A stretch of 64,000 bases of DNA from Dasypus novemcinctus. Lineage: Eukaryota > Chordata > Mammalia > Cingulata > Dasypodidae. The position numbers were made by a program, and so were the translations under genes. The stretch covers positions 16,679,405 through 16,743,404 of the forward strand of contig NC_092216.1 of assembly GCF_030445035.2 (NCBI RefSeq), given 5' to 3'. The notes below the pieces were generated by a model. It was given only the letters and a program-made list of their open reading frames with translations, searched no databases and was not told the origin of the DNA. Of this stretch, positions 30,541-43,161 are shown one piece after another; position 1 is the first letter of the stretch; each line of letters starts with the position of its first letter.

Positions 30541-32220
30541 TATGTCTCAAAAAATGCAGGAAATGTAGATTCCTGAGAGGAGGTGGTAAAGGTGCCATTG
30601 ATCTTGGTAACTAATGGAAAGGGGATCTATAGGAAAGAAAGAGATTGGCTCATAATTGCCTGGGCTCAGCTGAATTCCTTGTTTTACTCAGGCCTCTCCA
30701 TTGGGGATAGAAGGTGGAATGGCAAGTATGCAGATGCAAGGTTGTCCCCAGGGTATTCCTAGTGATGACACCAGGTATTTTACCTCTGTTAATAGCTCTC
30801 TTGTCTACAGGCAGGCTTAAGTGTTGTGCCAAGCCCAGCAGTAGGTGGTTCATAGGAAAATGTGGGGTCTCTATGCCCTCTGTGAATACACTTCTTGGCC
30901 ATGAAACCCTCTATTAGAAGTCTCCTACTTATTGTACGGTGCACCACACAGTTGCTATCACAACCAGTGCTTGTGCATCTGGTGGTCCTGTCCTTTCCTA
31001 TGTCGTCATTTAATAATGCATTAAATTCAAAGAATGGGACGGTCTCCTGCAGAAAGGCCCACACCTGGGAAAACTCCCTCAGCAAGGGCAGACATTTCAG
31101 CTCTTCCTCCCTGAGAGTGTAATATCCTCCCAGAAGCAACTCTAGTCCGTGGGAACAACAAAGGGGAGACCCTGCCCATAACTGTAAATGGATATTCATT
31201 GTTTCACCCAGGAACTCCTCCCCATGATCAGGTAAGAGTCCACATGAGCATCTCTGTCATCGCCATAACTATATTGACATTGCTGGCTCTATATCGACTC
31301 TGTCCCCCCTGCTAATTTTATGGCAGACTTAATGTTGTGTATCACAGCAGCACTGTCAAGGCACAGGATTTGATATCAGAATTCATGGATCTTCCCTGCC
31401 CCTCAAGCATTAGATATCACCTCCTCTATGGATTTGACATTCTAGAAGATGCCGTGGCCCCCTTTTTAAGGGGGGAAGCTTAAACTCTAGAAAAGAAGCC
31501 TAGATCAGCTTTGGCTGCTGTTCCTATCACTCACCCCACAGATGGGACTGACAGAGGCCTTTCCAGTTCCAGAACTTTAGATTTCAAGGGGCCCTTACAG
31601 TTCTTATCATGCTACTGATATGGGCTATGTTTGGGGGCTGTGTGTTTCTTCATGAATATCTGCGCTGTTTGTGTAAACTTGCTAAAACTTAAAATTCCAG
31701 CAGAAGCCATGTGTGCATGCAAACAGTAAAAACTGCAGCCCCACCTATGGCCAATGGTTCTGGTGCTGTACAAAGGAGAAAGAGACTAGAGTTTATATGC
31801 TTGGTATCTGCCCATCCATTTCAAGTATTACAAAAAAAAAAAGGAAAAGAAATAAAAAGAAAAACCAAAACACCCATGACTTATACTGCCAAGAAATTCC
31901 AATTCACATCCCTTGAAGCATAGAGGGGGTTGAGGGATTATTCAAGCAGAACCCACTTGTCTGTTCAGGGACAAGATGTCTGGGGTTTATACAGGCAACG
32001 AGTGCACATCCTAGATAGGGAAGGATGCCTGGAAAAGGATATGAGCTAAACAGGGTCCATATAACCGGAAAGTTGTGGCCATATACATGCAGAAGGATTC
32101 CAGCGTTTTTATACTTGGAAAGCCCACGTAGATCTATACTTTAGGGAAAAAGGAAAGGATCACTCACACATGTCAAATATGCAGCTTCTCTAAAAACAGT
32201 CTTCTGTTAAATGTGTTAAT
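30541..32220. other. Unrecognised sequence
   Basis: Moderate-GC sequence with short open frames on both strands (for example 30789-31199 minus, 136 codons) but no domain or transposon motif I can identify. An A-rich patch lies at 31829-31868. Confidence 0.4.
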
Positions 32221-32224
32221 ATGT

Positions 32225-32420
32225 AAATATCATACAACCCAGCAATTGCAGCCTGGAGCTTACGCTGGAGATGTGAAAACCTGTGTTTCCATAAATCTGC
32301 ACAGGCATACCATAGCAACTTCTTCTTTAAAAGCCAAACACTGGAAAGAACTCCAAGATTCTTGAATGGTGACTGTTTAAAAGTGCCACGGCACCTAATG
32401 TCATGGAAGAGTAATCAGCA
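32225..32420 (+). mobile_element. L1 ORF2 C-terminal fragment (sense)
   Basis: The sequence catacaacccagcaattgca, followed by cataaatctgcacaggcata and ccaaacactggaaagaactc, follows the end of L1 ORF2 and is highly diverged. Confidence 0.55.
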
Positions 32421-33394
32421 AGGAAAGGGATTAACATATTGACCCCTTAGTCCCACAGCCGGCAACCTCACTTTGGAAATTCAGTTAAGCAGGTGAGCAG
32501 AGCTTAAAGTGGCCATTTGTGCTGCGTCTCCAGGGGCTGAGGATGACTCTGCATAGAACAGTGCCAAGGGACCAGATGAAATGCCCCATGTTACAGATGA
32601 TGCGTGACTCCATGTTTATTAAATCCTGTGTCGGGCAAAATTATGGAATTTAGATGTTTTCATGTCCCACTGTTAAGGGTAGGACGGGAAGCAGGTGATA
32701 CGGCTCTTTGCTGCGGTATGTGCCACGTACCACAGCACTACTGTAACCTACTAATAGTAGGGGAATCTGTGTGTGGGTGTGTAAGGAGGATGGGGCAGGA
32801 ATTCCCGGAATTTCCAGTGGAAATTTTCTGAAAACGTTTCTAAAAACAGCTTTTATGTCTAAGTCGGGGGTGGGGGTGGGGGGGCTTGAGGTGGTGAAAA
32901 TGTCCTGTGGTTGTGGTATTGTGCTAGAGTTTTTCTTTTAACCAGATATTACCTGTGGGAGACAGTAACGGGTCCAACGGCTTTGGATTCGCTCACTGGC
33001 GCACGTGAATCCACAAGGAGGTGACTATAGAGTTAATTAAACGAAAACAATACATCTGAACTGCTGGCGTTCGCTGAGGCTGCAGTGTACTTCCCATCGC
33101 TGCTTGGAAATCCTGGCAGCAGACGGGAACCCAGTCAGCGTTCCCCTTAACAAAGACAGTCCTCCCTCAAGCTCCAGGACAGCAACTCGTGGCTCTGCAG
33201 GAGAACCAGGCAACAAGAGAGCAATTCCCCAGAAGAGGAGGCAAGCGCTCCAGGAGCAGCCTGCAACAAGGAAGGCACTGAGACCTAGGAGTGGGCCTCG
33301 CCCTTCCCGCGTCGTCTAACCTCGCCCTTACTTCCTGGCCTCAGCGGTCAGACCTCCTACTGCGAGGCAGGCTGGGCGCAAGGCCATCCGCCCT
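32421..33394. other. No recognisable feature upstream of the PCED1-like pseudogene
   Basis: A G-rich tract (about 32866-32885) is the only low-complexity feature. GC content rises from 33050 towards the pseudogene. Confidence 0.4.
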
Positions 33395-34250
33395 CAGCCT
33401 CCGTGGCCTCCCTACGAGCCTGCGACGTCCCGCAGCTGCTGTATAACAAGTTTGGGGTGTAACGGGCGACTCGGTCCAGAGTCAGTGTACAAGCACCCGG
33501 TAACGGTGCTCCTGCTGCAGAAGGACTGCCTGCTCTCTCAGGCAGCTGGAGGCCAAGGGCGAGCGGAGCTTTGAGCCGGACAGGCGGCTGGAAGGCTGCA
33601 GGCGGGGCCGCTTGCACCACGGGACCCACTACCGCGAGGTCCGCCAGGTCCGCTCTGGCCGCCACCGGGTACGCTTCTTCTTCCTCACCGCGTGTGCGCC
33701 CGGTGCGCGGAGAGCGTCCTGGACCACCTGCGACGGGGCGAGCACGCCCCGACGTGGCCGTCATGAGCGCCTGCCTCTGGGACCTGTCCAGGTACGGCCG
33801 GGGGTCCTGGCGGAGCTACAGGGAGACCCTGCGGAGGGTGTTGGGTGGTCTGCGCCGCGTGCTGCCCGCGCCCTGCCTGCTGGTGTGGACACCGCCGAGC
33901 CGCTGGCTCAGACTTGTCCGCGGGCTTTCTGCCGCGGGAGCGCTAGCCCGGGGCCGCCCGCCTGCGTCGTGGGAAGGCGTTGTGGAGGCCAACTTCTCCA
34001 GCGCCCTTGAGGCCCGCAGACGAGGATTCGAAGTGCTGACTTCCGCTTCCACTTCCCGCAGACCGCGCAGCACCGGCAGCAAGCCGGCGTGCGCTGGGAC
34101 CAGCGAGCTCACGCCATCTCTCTCAGCTGCTGCTGGGCACCTGGCTGACGCCTGGGGCGTGGACCTCCCGTGCCGCGCGCGTGCGGGCAGGTGGATCCTG
34201 GACGGCGCGGCGAGGGGCCGTCGAGAAGGCGCAGCCGGCAGGGAGCCCCA
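33395..34250 (+). pseudogene. PCED1: Intronless PCED1-like (FAM113) retropseudogene
   Basis: Homology to the PC-esterase domain family PCED1A/PCED1B is spread over all three forward frames. In order: QLLYNKFGV and SVYKHPVTVLLLQKDCLL (33430-33545), FEPDRRLEG, HHGTHYREVRQVRSG and RVRFFFLT (33567-33690), VAVMSACLWDLSRYGRGSWR (33754-33813), VLPAPCLLVW (33860-33890), VVEANF, and HLADAWGVDLP (34138-34170). The segments run on without introns although the parent gene is spliced, so this is a retrocopy. The frame changes several times, there is a stop after KFGV, and the N-terminal catalytic GDS segment is lost. GC content is very high. The relation to PCED1A or PCED1B cannot be settled by eye. Confidence 0.75.
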
Positions 34251-36040
34251 AGACAGCCGACATGGACGCAGTGAACGAGCTGCACCTCCCTTGCCGTCCA
34301 ATCCCAGGTCTCTGGGCTCCCTGCGGCGCCCGGGCCGCCCAGGCCCCAGGCTAGACCAGGAACCCTCCACCCAGGCAAGGCACCTCTCTAACCTCCCACC
34401 TAATCCGCAGGGTCGGCCTGCATCTGGGGTCCTCATCACGCCGCACAGATGAAGCACGCGAATCCAGCTGCATGGCTGGAAGACACACCCCAGCAGGCCA
34501 GGTTCCCACAACTTCTGGTCCTCACAGCGACCGCCGAGTTCACGGGGGATCCCCAGGTGATCGCCCGCGTCCCTCGCCCTCCTCATGGAGAGGACGCGGC
34601 AGGCTTTCAGAGAGAAGTCCTGGGCGGGGCCAGAGGCAAAGCCTCGGAAGCCACACTTAGTCCAGTACCCTCCCGAAGTTGACAGGGCGTGCCTGCTGCC
34701 TGCCCTTCCCCTCCCCAGACGTTTTCTGAGTATCTGATGTTGTGGCCATTACCAGCCCTGCCACGACGGGGACCTTTTGCCCCTTGTTCTCACAAGTGGG
34801 CAGCCTGGCCAATCCTGTTTGCCGGTTGCCGTCCTCTTCCTTGAGAGAGGGTGGGACCTGCCTGGATCCCCACTGCCTTTCTCTTAGGATGCAAAAAATG
34901 AAAACAAAAAGCTCTTGCTGAAACACTGTGGCTGGCTTTGGGACGCCTTTCTGGGGCTGCACCCTGGGGCTTTGTCTCTATTTCATGGAAACTGCTTTGC
35001 TTTTCCATGGGCTTGAATATCCATTAGGCTTAGGACTAGGTGGGGCTCAGAGCAGTGCTGGGGTACCCACTAAATACGATGTCCAGAATGATTGCTGGGC
35101 TGGGGGTGTGGGCAGGAGCTACATAGAACGTGTCGTTCTCTGTGCAAACTAGCAGGAGCTGAACCTCTTGGCCTCGTGGTTTCCTGGGGCTCTCAGAGCA
35201 TCGCTGACACATCTAGGTATGCAGAAGACATAAGTTTCAGTCTTCAGGTTACAGAGAAGAGAGGAGAGGCTGAGAGGTGAGTAAGTCTTGTTGACGGTCA
35301 AATAGCTGACCAGCAGCTCCATCAGGGTGTGTACCGTGGACTAGAAGTCCCTGCCTCCAGGTTACACTCGCCAATTCTAACAACACAGGGGTGTGCCCTG
35401 AGGAACACAATACCATGAGCTGAGGGTGGAGTCTGGCAAAAACCTAGGCAAGCCAGGTTTTTGATGGGTGACGCCTCTTGCAGATTACTCTAGCTTTTCA
35501 GTAATATCTGAACTGTGGAGATGGGAGTACTCCAATTCTGATGCTTTGGGATGGGTGTTCTAGAAAGACAAATGCATTTTATTGGTATACCCATTAATAT
35601 TCTGCATGTACCTACACAGTTGCATGCCCACTGTGCTAAACAGCCATGCAGATAAGCTGTCAGTATCCTTTTGTTTGCCTCTATGATTTGGCCTTTTATA
35701 AGTGTGCAGGCCAGGATGCTAGGAGCATCCATGATACAGGAGCCTGCGATAGAGCATAGCCTCTAAAACTCACATCTAGATACAAGGCAAAAGCAGCCTG
35801 TGTCTGTACCACAGGGAGTGCCCAGGTCCACCCAAAGAGGAAATTGCTTAGAATAACAACATAGACTACCTCACTCGGAATCAAGAAATAAAGGTCCAGG
35901 GATTATAAAGTTTAGGAAGATTGCATTCATATGCAGGAGAATAGGTTCATAAGGGAGGATCTTACAATGGAACGACGTTACAAAGGAACGACGCAAAAAT
36001 TTGTTTTTAATATTTAAAAATTATATCATTTCTTTATTCG
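34251..36040. other. No recognisable gene; possible retropseudogene tail then unique sequence
   Basis: The GC-rich part to about 34690 may be the diverged C-terminal and 3' region of the PCED1-like copy. An A-rich patch at 34887-34912 could be the remnant of its poly(A) tail. From 34940 on I see nothing identifiable. Confidence 0.35.
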
Positions 36041-36044
36041 ACCT

Positions 36045-36290
36045 TGTTTTGGGGGAGGTTTTGGATTGCAGAAGGGTTGCATCTGTGGCAGGGGAGGGTC
36101 ACTGCTGGGGGCAGTGGTGGGGGCATGCCCCTATGGAACATGAATGTGTTCAGGTGCTCATGGGTTGTTGTCTTGGTGGATGAGATCCTTTCAATAACTG
36201 AAGGAATTCTGGATGCCCACTCTGGGTTGTCTTGCTTCTTTCTCTAATAGAGTGGCAAGAGTCTAAAGATATTTTACAACTGATGGTGAA
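36045..36290 (+). mobile_element. L1 3'-end fragment (sense)
   Basis: The block with catgaatgtgttcaggtgct, ataactgaaggaattctgga and atagagtggcaagagtc matches, with changes, the L1 tail at about 52440-52620. Confidence 0.5.
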
Positions 36291-37387
36291 AAAACCTTAA
36301 TGGAAGCATTTATAAAACTTTTACAAAATATAAAGCCTATTGTTATACATATTATTCATTAGCCAAAAAATTCTTATGTCATTCTTATGGACTTAGCCAT
36401 TACTTCCATGATTTTTTATCAGAAATGTGAAGCTTAATAACCTGACTTGCCCTATCAAAAACAGCAACAGTGACATTTTATTGCAATTTTCTGAGCTGTG
36501 GACTGAGAATCTAGTTTTTCTGAATAAGAAGACCAAAAATTCACCATGTCACTATCCACTAATTGACCTTTTTTTGTGACATGCTTCATAATGTTTCTTA
36601 ATCAATTCAACCACAAATTACTAGGCAAGTTAGAACTAACCTAAAAAAGTACCCAACACAAAATCATAACATGACATTTTTTAGTATAAGTAACATGAAC
36701 CTGCCTGGTATGCTTCCTATGCTGTTTAAAGTTAAACAAGAACTTTTACCAGAAAAACTACACGCAACTATTGTATTTTGATACTCACCAATACAAATTC
36801 AGGAAATGAGATTTTTCTCTTGTTTTACATGCTAGGACTTACATAATGCCCTCAGTTTAACCTCTTGCCTTATAAGCCTTAAGGAATTTACTATATGATT
36901 TTACGGAACAAGTTTGCTAACTTACACATTAGGGAATTGTGAATTACATTTTTAGAAAAATGAAACATAATAGAGAACAAAATATAAGTATATCACAGAT
37001 TTTAAGTGCTGGTCATGACATTGTGATTATACACAATAAATTATTTCAAATGTGATGGAAAACCTCTGGAAAAACAATTATCTTGCAATAAACAGGAAGA
37101 AGATTTGTTCTATAAAGTCATAAGTGGCTTCATTCAGTCAGTACCCTAATGACACACCCATTTCTAGTTTACAATTTTCTGTTTCAGGTCATTATATGTA
37201 AAAAGGATAAAAGCACACTCTAACCTAAATTACAAAACTAACTCAACATTTTTACATATGTTAAGTAATATAGCTATTACAAGAACTTCATTCACTATAA
37301 ATGGAAAGAATCTGTTTTCTCCCTGCATATTTCACATTTGATAAACTAATTTTTCAATTGTACAAGATATGTTAGCTCAAAAATCAC
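36291..37387. other. AT-rich intron-like sequence 3' of the UTY-like exons
   Basis: No further KDM6-family exon (JmjC core) is visible here on the minus strand. Nothing else is recognised. Confidence 0.4.
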
Positions 37388-37530
37388 CTGGTGTTTGACT
37401 CCCTGGAACTTCATGAAGAGTTGAACTGTATTCACACACAGTATGGTATGACCCACATGGCTTAAAACATTTCCTGCTGCACCACATGAACAACAGCAAG
37501 AAATTTGGTCAACTCATGTAGCTGTATTCT
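37388..37530 (-). pseudogene. UTY-like exon at the start of the JmjC part, frameshifted
   Basis: Acceptor tttcagctag and donor gtgatt. The sequence encodes QLHELTK, then in another frame AGNVLSHVGHTILCVNTVQL, then shifts again before the donor. Two one-base losses account for the changes of frame. Confidence 0.75.
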
Positions 37531-38006
37531 CTAGCTGAAATTAAATAGTAGATTAAAAGTAAAATCATGGCATAAACATCTGTGAGATACAGTGTAGCCA
37601 TTTCCTCATAAATCTCATGTTCCAATCAGAAAAGCAATTAAATCTATAAATATTTTACTACTGCAGTTTCACAAAGTACTGGACTATTCAATATATTCCC
37701 AAGAAAAATTTCTAACAAATACTGTGTAAAAATAATTACTTAAAAAGGAATGTAGTAAATGGATGAAATCGTTTATATTTTATTTTATACTTAACATATA
37801 ATGAGGGATTTTATATTCATAAGAAAGAAGAAAAAGCCTAATTGCAGAATGTTTTAAAATAATTTAAGACTACAACAACTTTTAGATAAAGCTTTATAAA
37901 GTGAAAGAATAATGACTGGGAATGAAAGAGTATGAAACTAGACAATTTCCAGTCCTTAATTCTCTTTGCTCTAGTTCAAGGAAATATTACTGATGAAATT
38001 ACTTAC

Positions 38007-38071
38007 TTTTTATCATTTGAAAGGTCAATGTTGGTCCCAGACTTTATGGTTTTAAAGGGTTCTATATTCCT
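38007..38071 (-). pseudogene. UTY-like short exon PFKTIKSGTNIDLS
   Basis: The exon reads RNIEPFKTIKSGTNIDLSND then KK, with donor gtaagt. Its 5' boundary is uncertain because the acceptor region (a T-run followed by aatatctgggaag) is degenerate. Confidence 0.75.
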
Positions 38072-38152
38072 CTTCCCAGATATTAAAAAAAAAGAGAGAA
38101 AATATTAAATTCATGCCTTTTAATGGAAATCATGATGGACCCCAAAAGTTAC

Positions 38153-38221
38153 ATAATTATGTGAAGATGTGGATTCATTATCCAAATAGTCTTTTTGATG
38201 AGTTCTTTTCTCATTTTCTTC
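38153..38221 (-). pseudogene. UTY-like short exon EENEKRT
   Basis: The exon follows an acceptor ending ctatag and reads EENEKRTHQKDYLDNESTSS then HNY, with donor gtaact. It lacks the last two bases expected for the family, and the KDHSD block is changed. Confidence 0.75.
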
Positions 38222-38657
38222 CTATAGTTCAAGCAAAAATATTCCTGCTTAGAATATTATATCATTTCCTAATTCACATGAATAAATGCTGATTTCTACA
38301 TGAGTAGTGTTTGTTCAGAAACTAATTTTCTATAGGCTGATTTCATATGAAAATATCTTTAATGGTCACATTAAAGAAAAACTCAAGAAAACTCAAAGCT
38401 CAATAACATACTACTTAAACTTTCCCATCAGTCATAAAGTTAATATAAACCTCAGGTAATAGGATAATTTATAAGGGAAGTATGTGCCTATTCTAAATTT
38501 ACTTTGAAAAAGTTTTCTAAATGACATCAATTTTCTTTACAGTGATAGCAAGTGAAATTTAAGAAGATATGAAAAATGAAAACAGTATGTGAAAAGAAAG
38601 AGAAATGTAAAAATAATTAAGGGGAAAAAAGATTATGCTATATGTAATAGCATATTA

Positions 38658-39650
38658 CTTGGGGAGTGGACCTGGCCCAATGGATAGGGCATCTACCTAC
38701 CACATGGGAGGTCTGCAGTTCAAACCCTGGGCCTCCTTGACCCATGTGGAGCTGGCCCATGTTCCGTGCTCATGTGCACAAGAGTGCTGTGCCACGCAGG
38801 GGTGTCCCCCACATAGGGGGGACCCCACGCAAAAGGAGGGTGCCCCACATTGAGCCACCCCATGCAAATAAAGCCCAGCCTACCCAGAAGTGGTGCCACA
38901 CACACAAAGATCTGATGCACCAACATGACGCACCAAAAGAGACACAGATTACGGTGTTGCTGAGAATGCAAGAGGATGATGGATGTAGGATGACCAAATA
39001 CCTGAAAGTAACTTGTTTCTCTCCCTGTTACTATGATACAAAGAAAAGAATTGTATGTAAATCAGAAGGTAATGAAATGCAACCCTCTCTTTGGGCCAAA
39101 TTCCACTTTTGGTGGTCAAGAATATCCTGTTGAAGCATTGAAGTATGAAAATCAGCTTCAACCAGTTGGCCGGACCTGCACAGAAACAGCCCCTTGCTGT
39201 CCTCACTTCAACTTGCTTAATTAACATAGTAAAATTCCCACCCAGGGGAGGAGTTATCCACCCCTTTCTTGATCATGAATGTATGTGCAAGCATGATTTC
39301 CTGAGCATACTAATCACACAATTATATACCAACTATGTGTGTTCATTCATATGTATAAAAACTAATAAAGCAAATGCTAAGTAATAACTTGGATATTTAA
39401 GCAAGGGTGAAACTGCAGCACGGGGAGTCAGGTCTGAGTCACTTTGGACTGGCCTTGGCTCCTTACCTCTGCGGATGTAATAAATGTGAGTTTGCCTAGC
39501 TCTCATGTTGAAGTTTACTTCATGCCATCTCTGGTTATCCATAAAGGCCTTGCTTTGAGGCCTAACAAGGACACAGAAGAACACACAGCAAATGGACAGG
39601 GGAGCAGACAATGGGGAGGTAGGGTGTGGAAGAAATAAATTAAAAAAAAT
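38658..39650 (+). mobile_element. Armadillo-type tRNA-headed SINE, split by an LTR
   Basis: The SINE head ggggagtggacctggcccaa has a tRNA-like A box region (aatggatagggcatc) and B box (gcagttcaaaccc). The body runs to about 38976, and the rest resumes at 39568 with aggacacagaagaacacaca and an A-rich tail ending near 39655. The inserted LTR occupies 38977-39567. This SINE layout is characteristic of armadillos. Confidence 0.8.
38977..39567 (+). repeat. Solo LTR (ERV1-like) with 4-bp target duplication inside the SINE
   Basis: The element starts TGATGG and ends CTAACA, and is flanked by agga at 38973-38976 and 39568-39571. It has a TATAAAA-like box at about 39355-39361 and AATAAA at 39479-39484, in plus orientation. 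A 4-bp duplication is typical of gammaretrovirus-like (class I) elements. Confidence 0.75.
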
Positions 39651-40739
39651 AAAAAATGTATACTTCCTTAATATCTGTGAAGTTTTTCACATTAAATGTT
39701 GATTGCTGCAAAAGATAATAAAATATTTTTTCTCTTTTTTCAGTTCCAAATATTGTAAAACAATTTACCTTAATCTCTGTTAGCTGCTTATTCTTTTCTG
39801 ACAATACATAATCCTGTAGTTGAAGCACCTCAAAAGTAGAACAATTAACATTTTTTAAAAAAATGGGAACTCTACCACTCACAAAAAATTACATTAACAG
39901 CTTTTATTAAGTATCACTCAGAAAAGAACACAATATTTGCTTTAATTATTTCAACCAGATTAAAAAATGTGAACTGAGGGTTGACTTTCAAACATTTTCT
40001 AAACATAAACTAGTAGCAGATTAAAAATTTAAAGGTTTTAATCATTTCAGTTATAAAATTTTGATGAAGTTTAAAACAATAAAGATGAGCATTTAAGAAA
40101 TAACATTTCTGCAACTTTAAATCTGTGATACTATTCAGAAGTTGTGTTTCATAGTTTAATAGAGATCTGAAAAAACAAACTAAAATATATTTAATAGGAA
40201 AATCACAATAGATACTTTACTTGCAAAAGATTTCACAAGGTTCGTAATTCTAAACCTATTTACTGTCTATTGAGTCTTTAATAACAATCCTATGGTTATG
40301 CTTTTTTGATAATTTTTATTCCCCACAAATTATGAGACATTTCTGTAAAATTTCTACTTTTCCCACTGAGATTCATCTTACGATACTAATGCTTTTGGTG
40401 AAGTGTCTTTCAGATTAAAAACAATGGAAACATGCCTGTATGTGTGAGATGCACACATAATTCCTTTCATAATTACAATGTTATTCAGCAAATATTAAAT
40501 AGAAATGGTTATCCATCTAAATAGAAATATTACACAAATGAGGGAGATGCCTTGTTAAGACTAATTTTTATTTCTATATAATCATGTGTATTTAATCAAG
40601 TTAAAGTTTGTGAAAGTCTTGTTTAATAAGTTTGCAAATTATAAAATTTATGTATAATTTATATGCATAAAACAAATATATTGCAGCGGTCATGTGCCCT
40701 TTTACAACTCCAATAAAAATCTCCATATTGAATACTTAC

Positions 40740-40936
40740 TCTCAAAGACTCCTGAAATGAGGCAGCCTGGTACTGTACATATTCAGCAATTGTAGTATGA
40801 GATCTATTACTTTCACAACACCATATTTTCTTTGTTCCAGTAGGGTCCCAGTTTTCATCTACTGGTTGCAGCAACTGTGTCCTTCTACCATATGTTCATT
40901 GTTAGCTCCTACCAAAGTTTTGGTGAAGTCCAAGAT
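40740..40936 (-). pseudogene. UTY-like exon with premature stop
   Basis: This 197-bp exon has donor gtaagt and encodes [20 protein letters not shown] and [20 protein letters not shown] in its second part. The first part carries two short deletions (about 5 and 4 bases by comparison with the family). Continuing the frame from the previous exon gives a TAA about 35 bases in, within gtaggagctaac. The two deletions add up to nine bases, so the downstream frame is restored after the stop. Confidence 0.85.
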
Positions 40937-41544
40937 CTTCATAGATAAATAAGTGTTGTTAGTAACTACAATTAAATTTGTAAATGTATTTCAAAAGTAT
41001 TAAAAAAATAAAAAAGAAATAACACTTCATGGAGCTCCAGACATTTCCTAAAAGATTTCACTGAATCATGTGATGCTCAAATTTGCAAAACAATCCCTTG
41101 AAACCCTGGATCTAACCATAATGCTTCAGTACTCTGAAGAAGTATAGTATTTATAAGTAGGGTCTAATTTCATCTTTTTCCTATGTTCAAAACTTCTATT
41201 ATCTGATAAAAAGCACTAACTTTGCATAGTTTATATGAAATTAAACATTTTAAATGCCTCTAAAATTTCAGCAATAATTTCACCTTTTTCTATTTATATC
41301 ATATGCTTAAAATGTTATATATATAAGGGAAGAGGGGTGTGGGGAGACACCATCAAAATAAAAACTGAAAATCCTGGGGGAAAAAAAGTCCTGTATGATG
41401 ATATGCGTGACTCTCTTGTAAGTTCACAATTTTTACTATACAATTATGTTCATGTATGAATGGCATATGTAAATTTAAAAATATTTAATAGAAAAAAGAT
41501 AATAGAGAAAACATACAAACTTTTTATCACTTTTAAAAGCTTAC

Positions 41545-41650
41545 CTAACTTAAGAGCTCCAGCAAGGTCAGGGATTACTGTAACAGGGTTGTTAGGATTT
41601 GTACAAAATTGATGTAATGGAGGAAAGAAAGCATCACATTTATTTTCCAA
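41545..41650 (-). pseudogene. UTY-like exon encoding [14 protein letters not shown]
   Basis: The exon has acceptor aattttgcag and donor gtaagc, both good. It reads [20 protein letters not shown] then [13 protein letters not shown]. Changes at ENKC and IPDLAG hit residues that are strongly conserved in the family. Confidence 0.85.
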
Positions 41651-42313
41651 CTGCAAAATTAAATATTTTGTTAGATCTCAGAAAAATGACTCTTTAATTA
41701 TTAATAGCAACTCCATATTCATTTTCTCATCCATCTGGCATTGTAAAATCTACAATGAATGCTAACAATTGATATTTTATTGGTATAAATTTTAATATTT
41801 TATCATTATCTCTTGATTTAAGAGACACTATTTAAGAGACCTTACTTTCATTATTATGATATAATAGGCCTAAAAATGTCTCTGGTAAATAAATTCATTT
41901 TAAAATTTGATTTATTTTTAAATGGTATTATCCATCTCTCATTATAATATTATGGTTCACAAAGTTATACTTAAAATTTTTAACTGTTTTAAGTATTTTC
42001 AGAGAGTTCTTTAAGTAGACTTCCATTATATTTTGAATGAAAACAACCATACACACTCCATGTAAATTAAAATAAAATACATGCCTGTGTTCTAATAAAT
42101 CTTTTAAAAAAAATACAATTAGGAATTTTGCCTGAGGATTGATGACAGGTATTCTCATCCCTTGAATACTACATATTTACCCCAAAACTTTCAAGATATG
42201 TCCATGCATACTCTCTGATTTAAATACATACATATATAATTAGTGTGTTCTATTTTCTAAAGATATTAAATTCCAACACTGATTTCATTTATTTCTAAGA
42301 AACTGGGGCTCAC

Positions 42314-42443
42314 ATAAATACCAGGTGTGAGTAGATTCAATGTGTCCTTTGGCAAGGATGAGTATGGTGTAGACTGTAACCTTGGAGGTGGACATTTATC
42401 CAACAAAATGCTGCTGTTAGACAAACTGTTTTTACCAAGATTC
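42314..42443 (-). pseudogene. UTY-like exon encoding the proline-rich linker
   Basis: This 130-bp exon reads in frame as [20 protein letters not shown] followed by [17 protein letters not shown] and LTPGIY, with donor gtgagc. The acceptor (aaaaaag) has lost most of its pyrimidine tract. Several prolines usual in this linker are replaced. Confidence 0.8.
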
Positions 42444-43063
42444 CTTTTTTAAAAATTAGAAGAAACAAGGGCTGTATATTTATTTTGAAAACTAAGAGAA
42501 AAATAAGAAAGCCTAAATTAAATCCCAGTTTAATTATAGGGCATTTACAAATACACTGTAATTACAGGATATTTGGACTCGTAATTAAGAACATTTGATA
42601 ATTTTTAAAATAATTTGAGTTCTTACATCATTTAAGAAAAATTAAACAAAATACATTATCTACATTTCATATAAATGAATGACAAAATTACACTCTTTAC
42701 CCATAATTTTCCAATTTATTCTCTAACCTAAAGAACAAATATGGACCCCAATTTTTCCTTTAATATCTTTTACCCTTTGGTTTTCACCAATAAATATTTA
42801 AACAATAACTTGCACCAAAAGTCTAGATATCAATATTACCATTAGTAAAATTTGTCTCTTTGTCAATTTTGCTACCCCTTTTTCATTGTGCTAATGAAAA
42901 CAAAGGCTTGAAAGTTTTGACTCAAGAATGTTATTACCTTTTTTGTTTTTTCCATTAATTTCATTAGATATTAACTCTCAATGAAATATTTAATTTTCCC
43001 CATGAAGTTAGATATAGCTCTGCTACATATATATTTTATTAAATGGTTATTACTATAAAAATT

Positions 43064-43161
43064 CCTTCCTTCCTTCCTTCCTTCCTTCCTTCCTTCCTTC
43101 CTTCCTTCCTTCCTTCCTTCCTTCTTTCTTCCTTTCTTTCCTTTCTTTCCTTTCTTTCTTT
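43064..43161 (+). repeat. TTCC/TTTC microsatellite
   Basis: About 60 bp of pure TTCC repeat followed by TTTC-rich degenerate repeats, within an intron of the UTY-like pseudogene. Confidence 0.95.

Noticed and set aside
33816-34586. 256-codon antisense frame over the PCED1-like copy
   Set aside because: GC-driven shadow frame; family homology is on the plus strand.
38658-38760. tRNA-like A and B boxes considered as a tRNA gene
   Set aside because: The sequence continues into a SINE body and A-rich tail and recurs at other positions; it cannot form a full tRNA.
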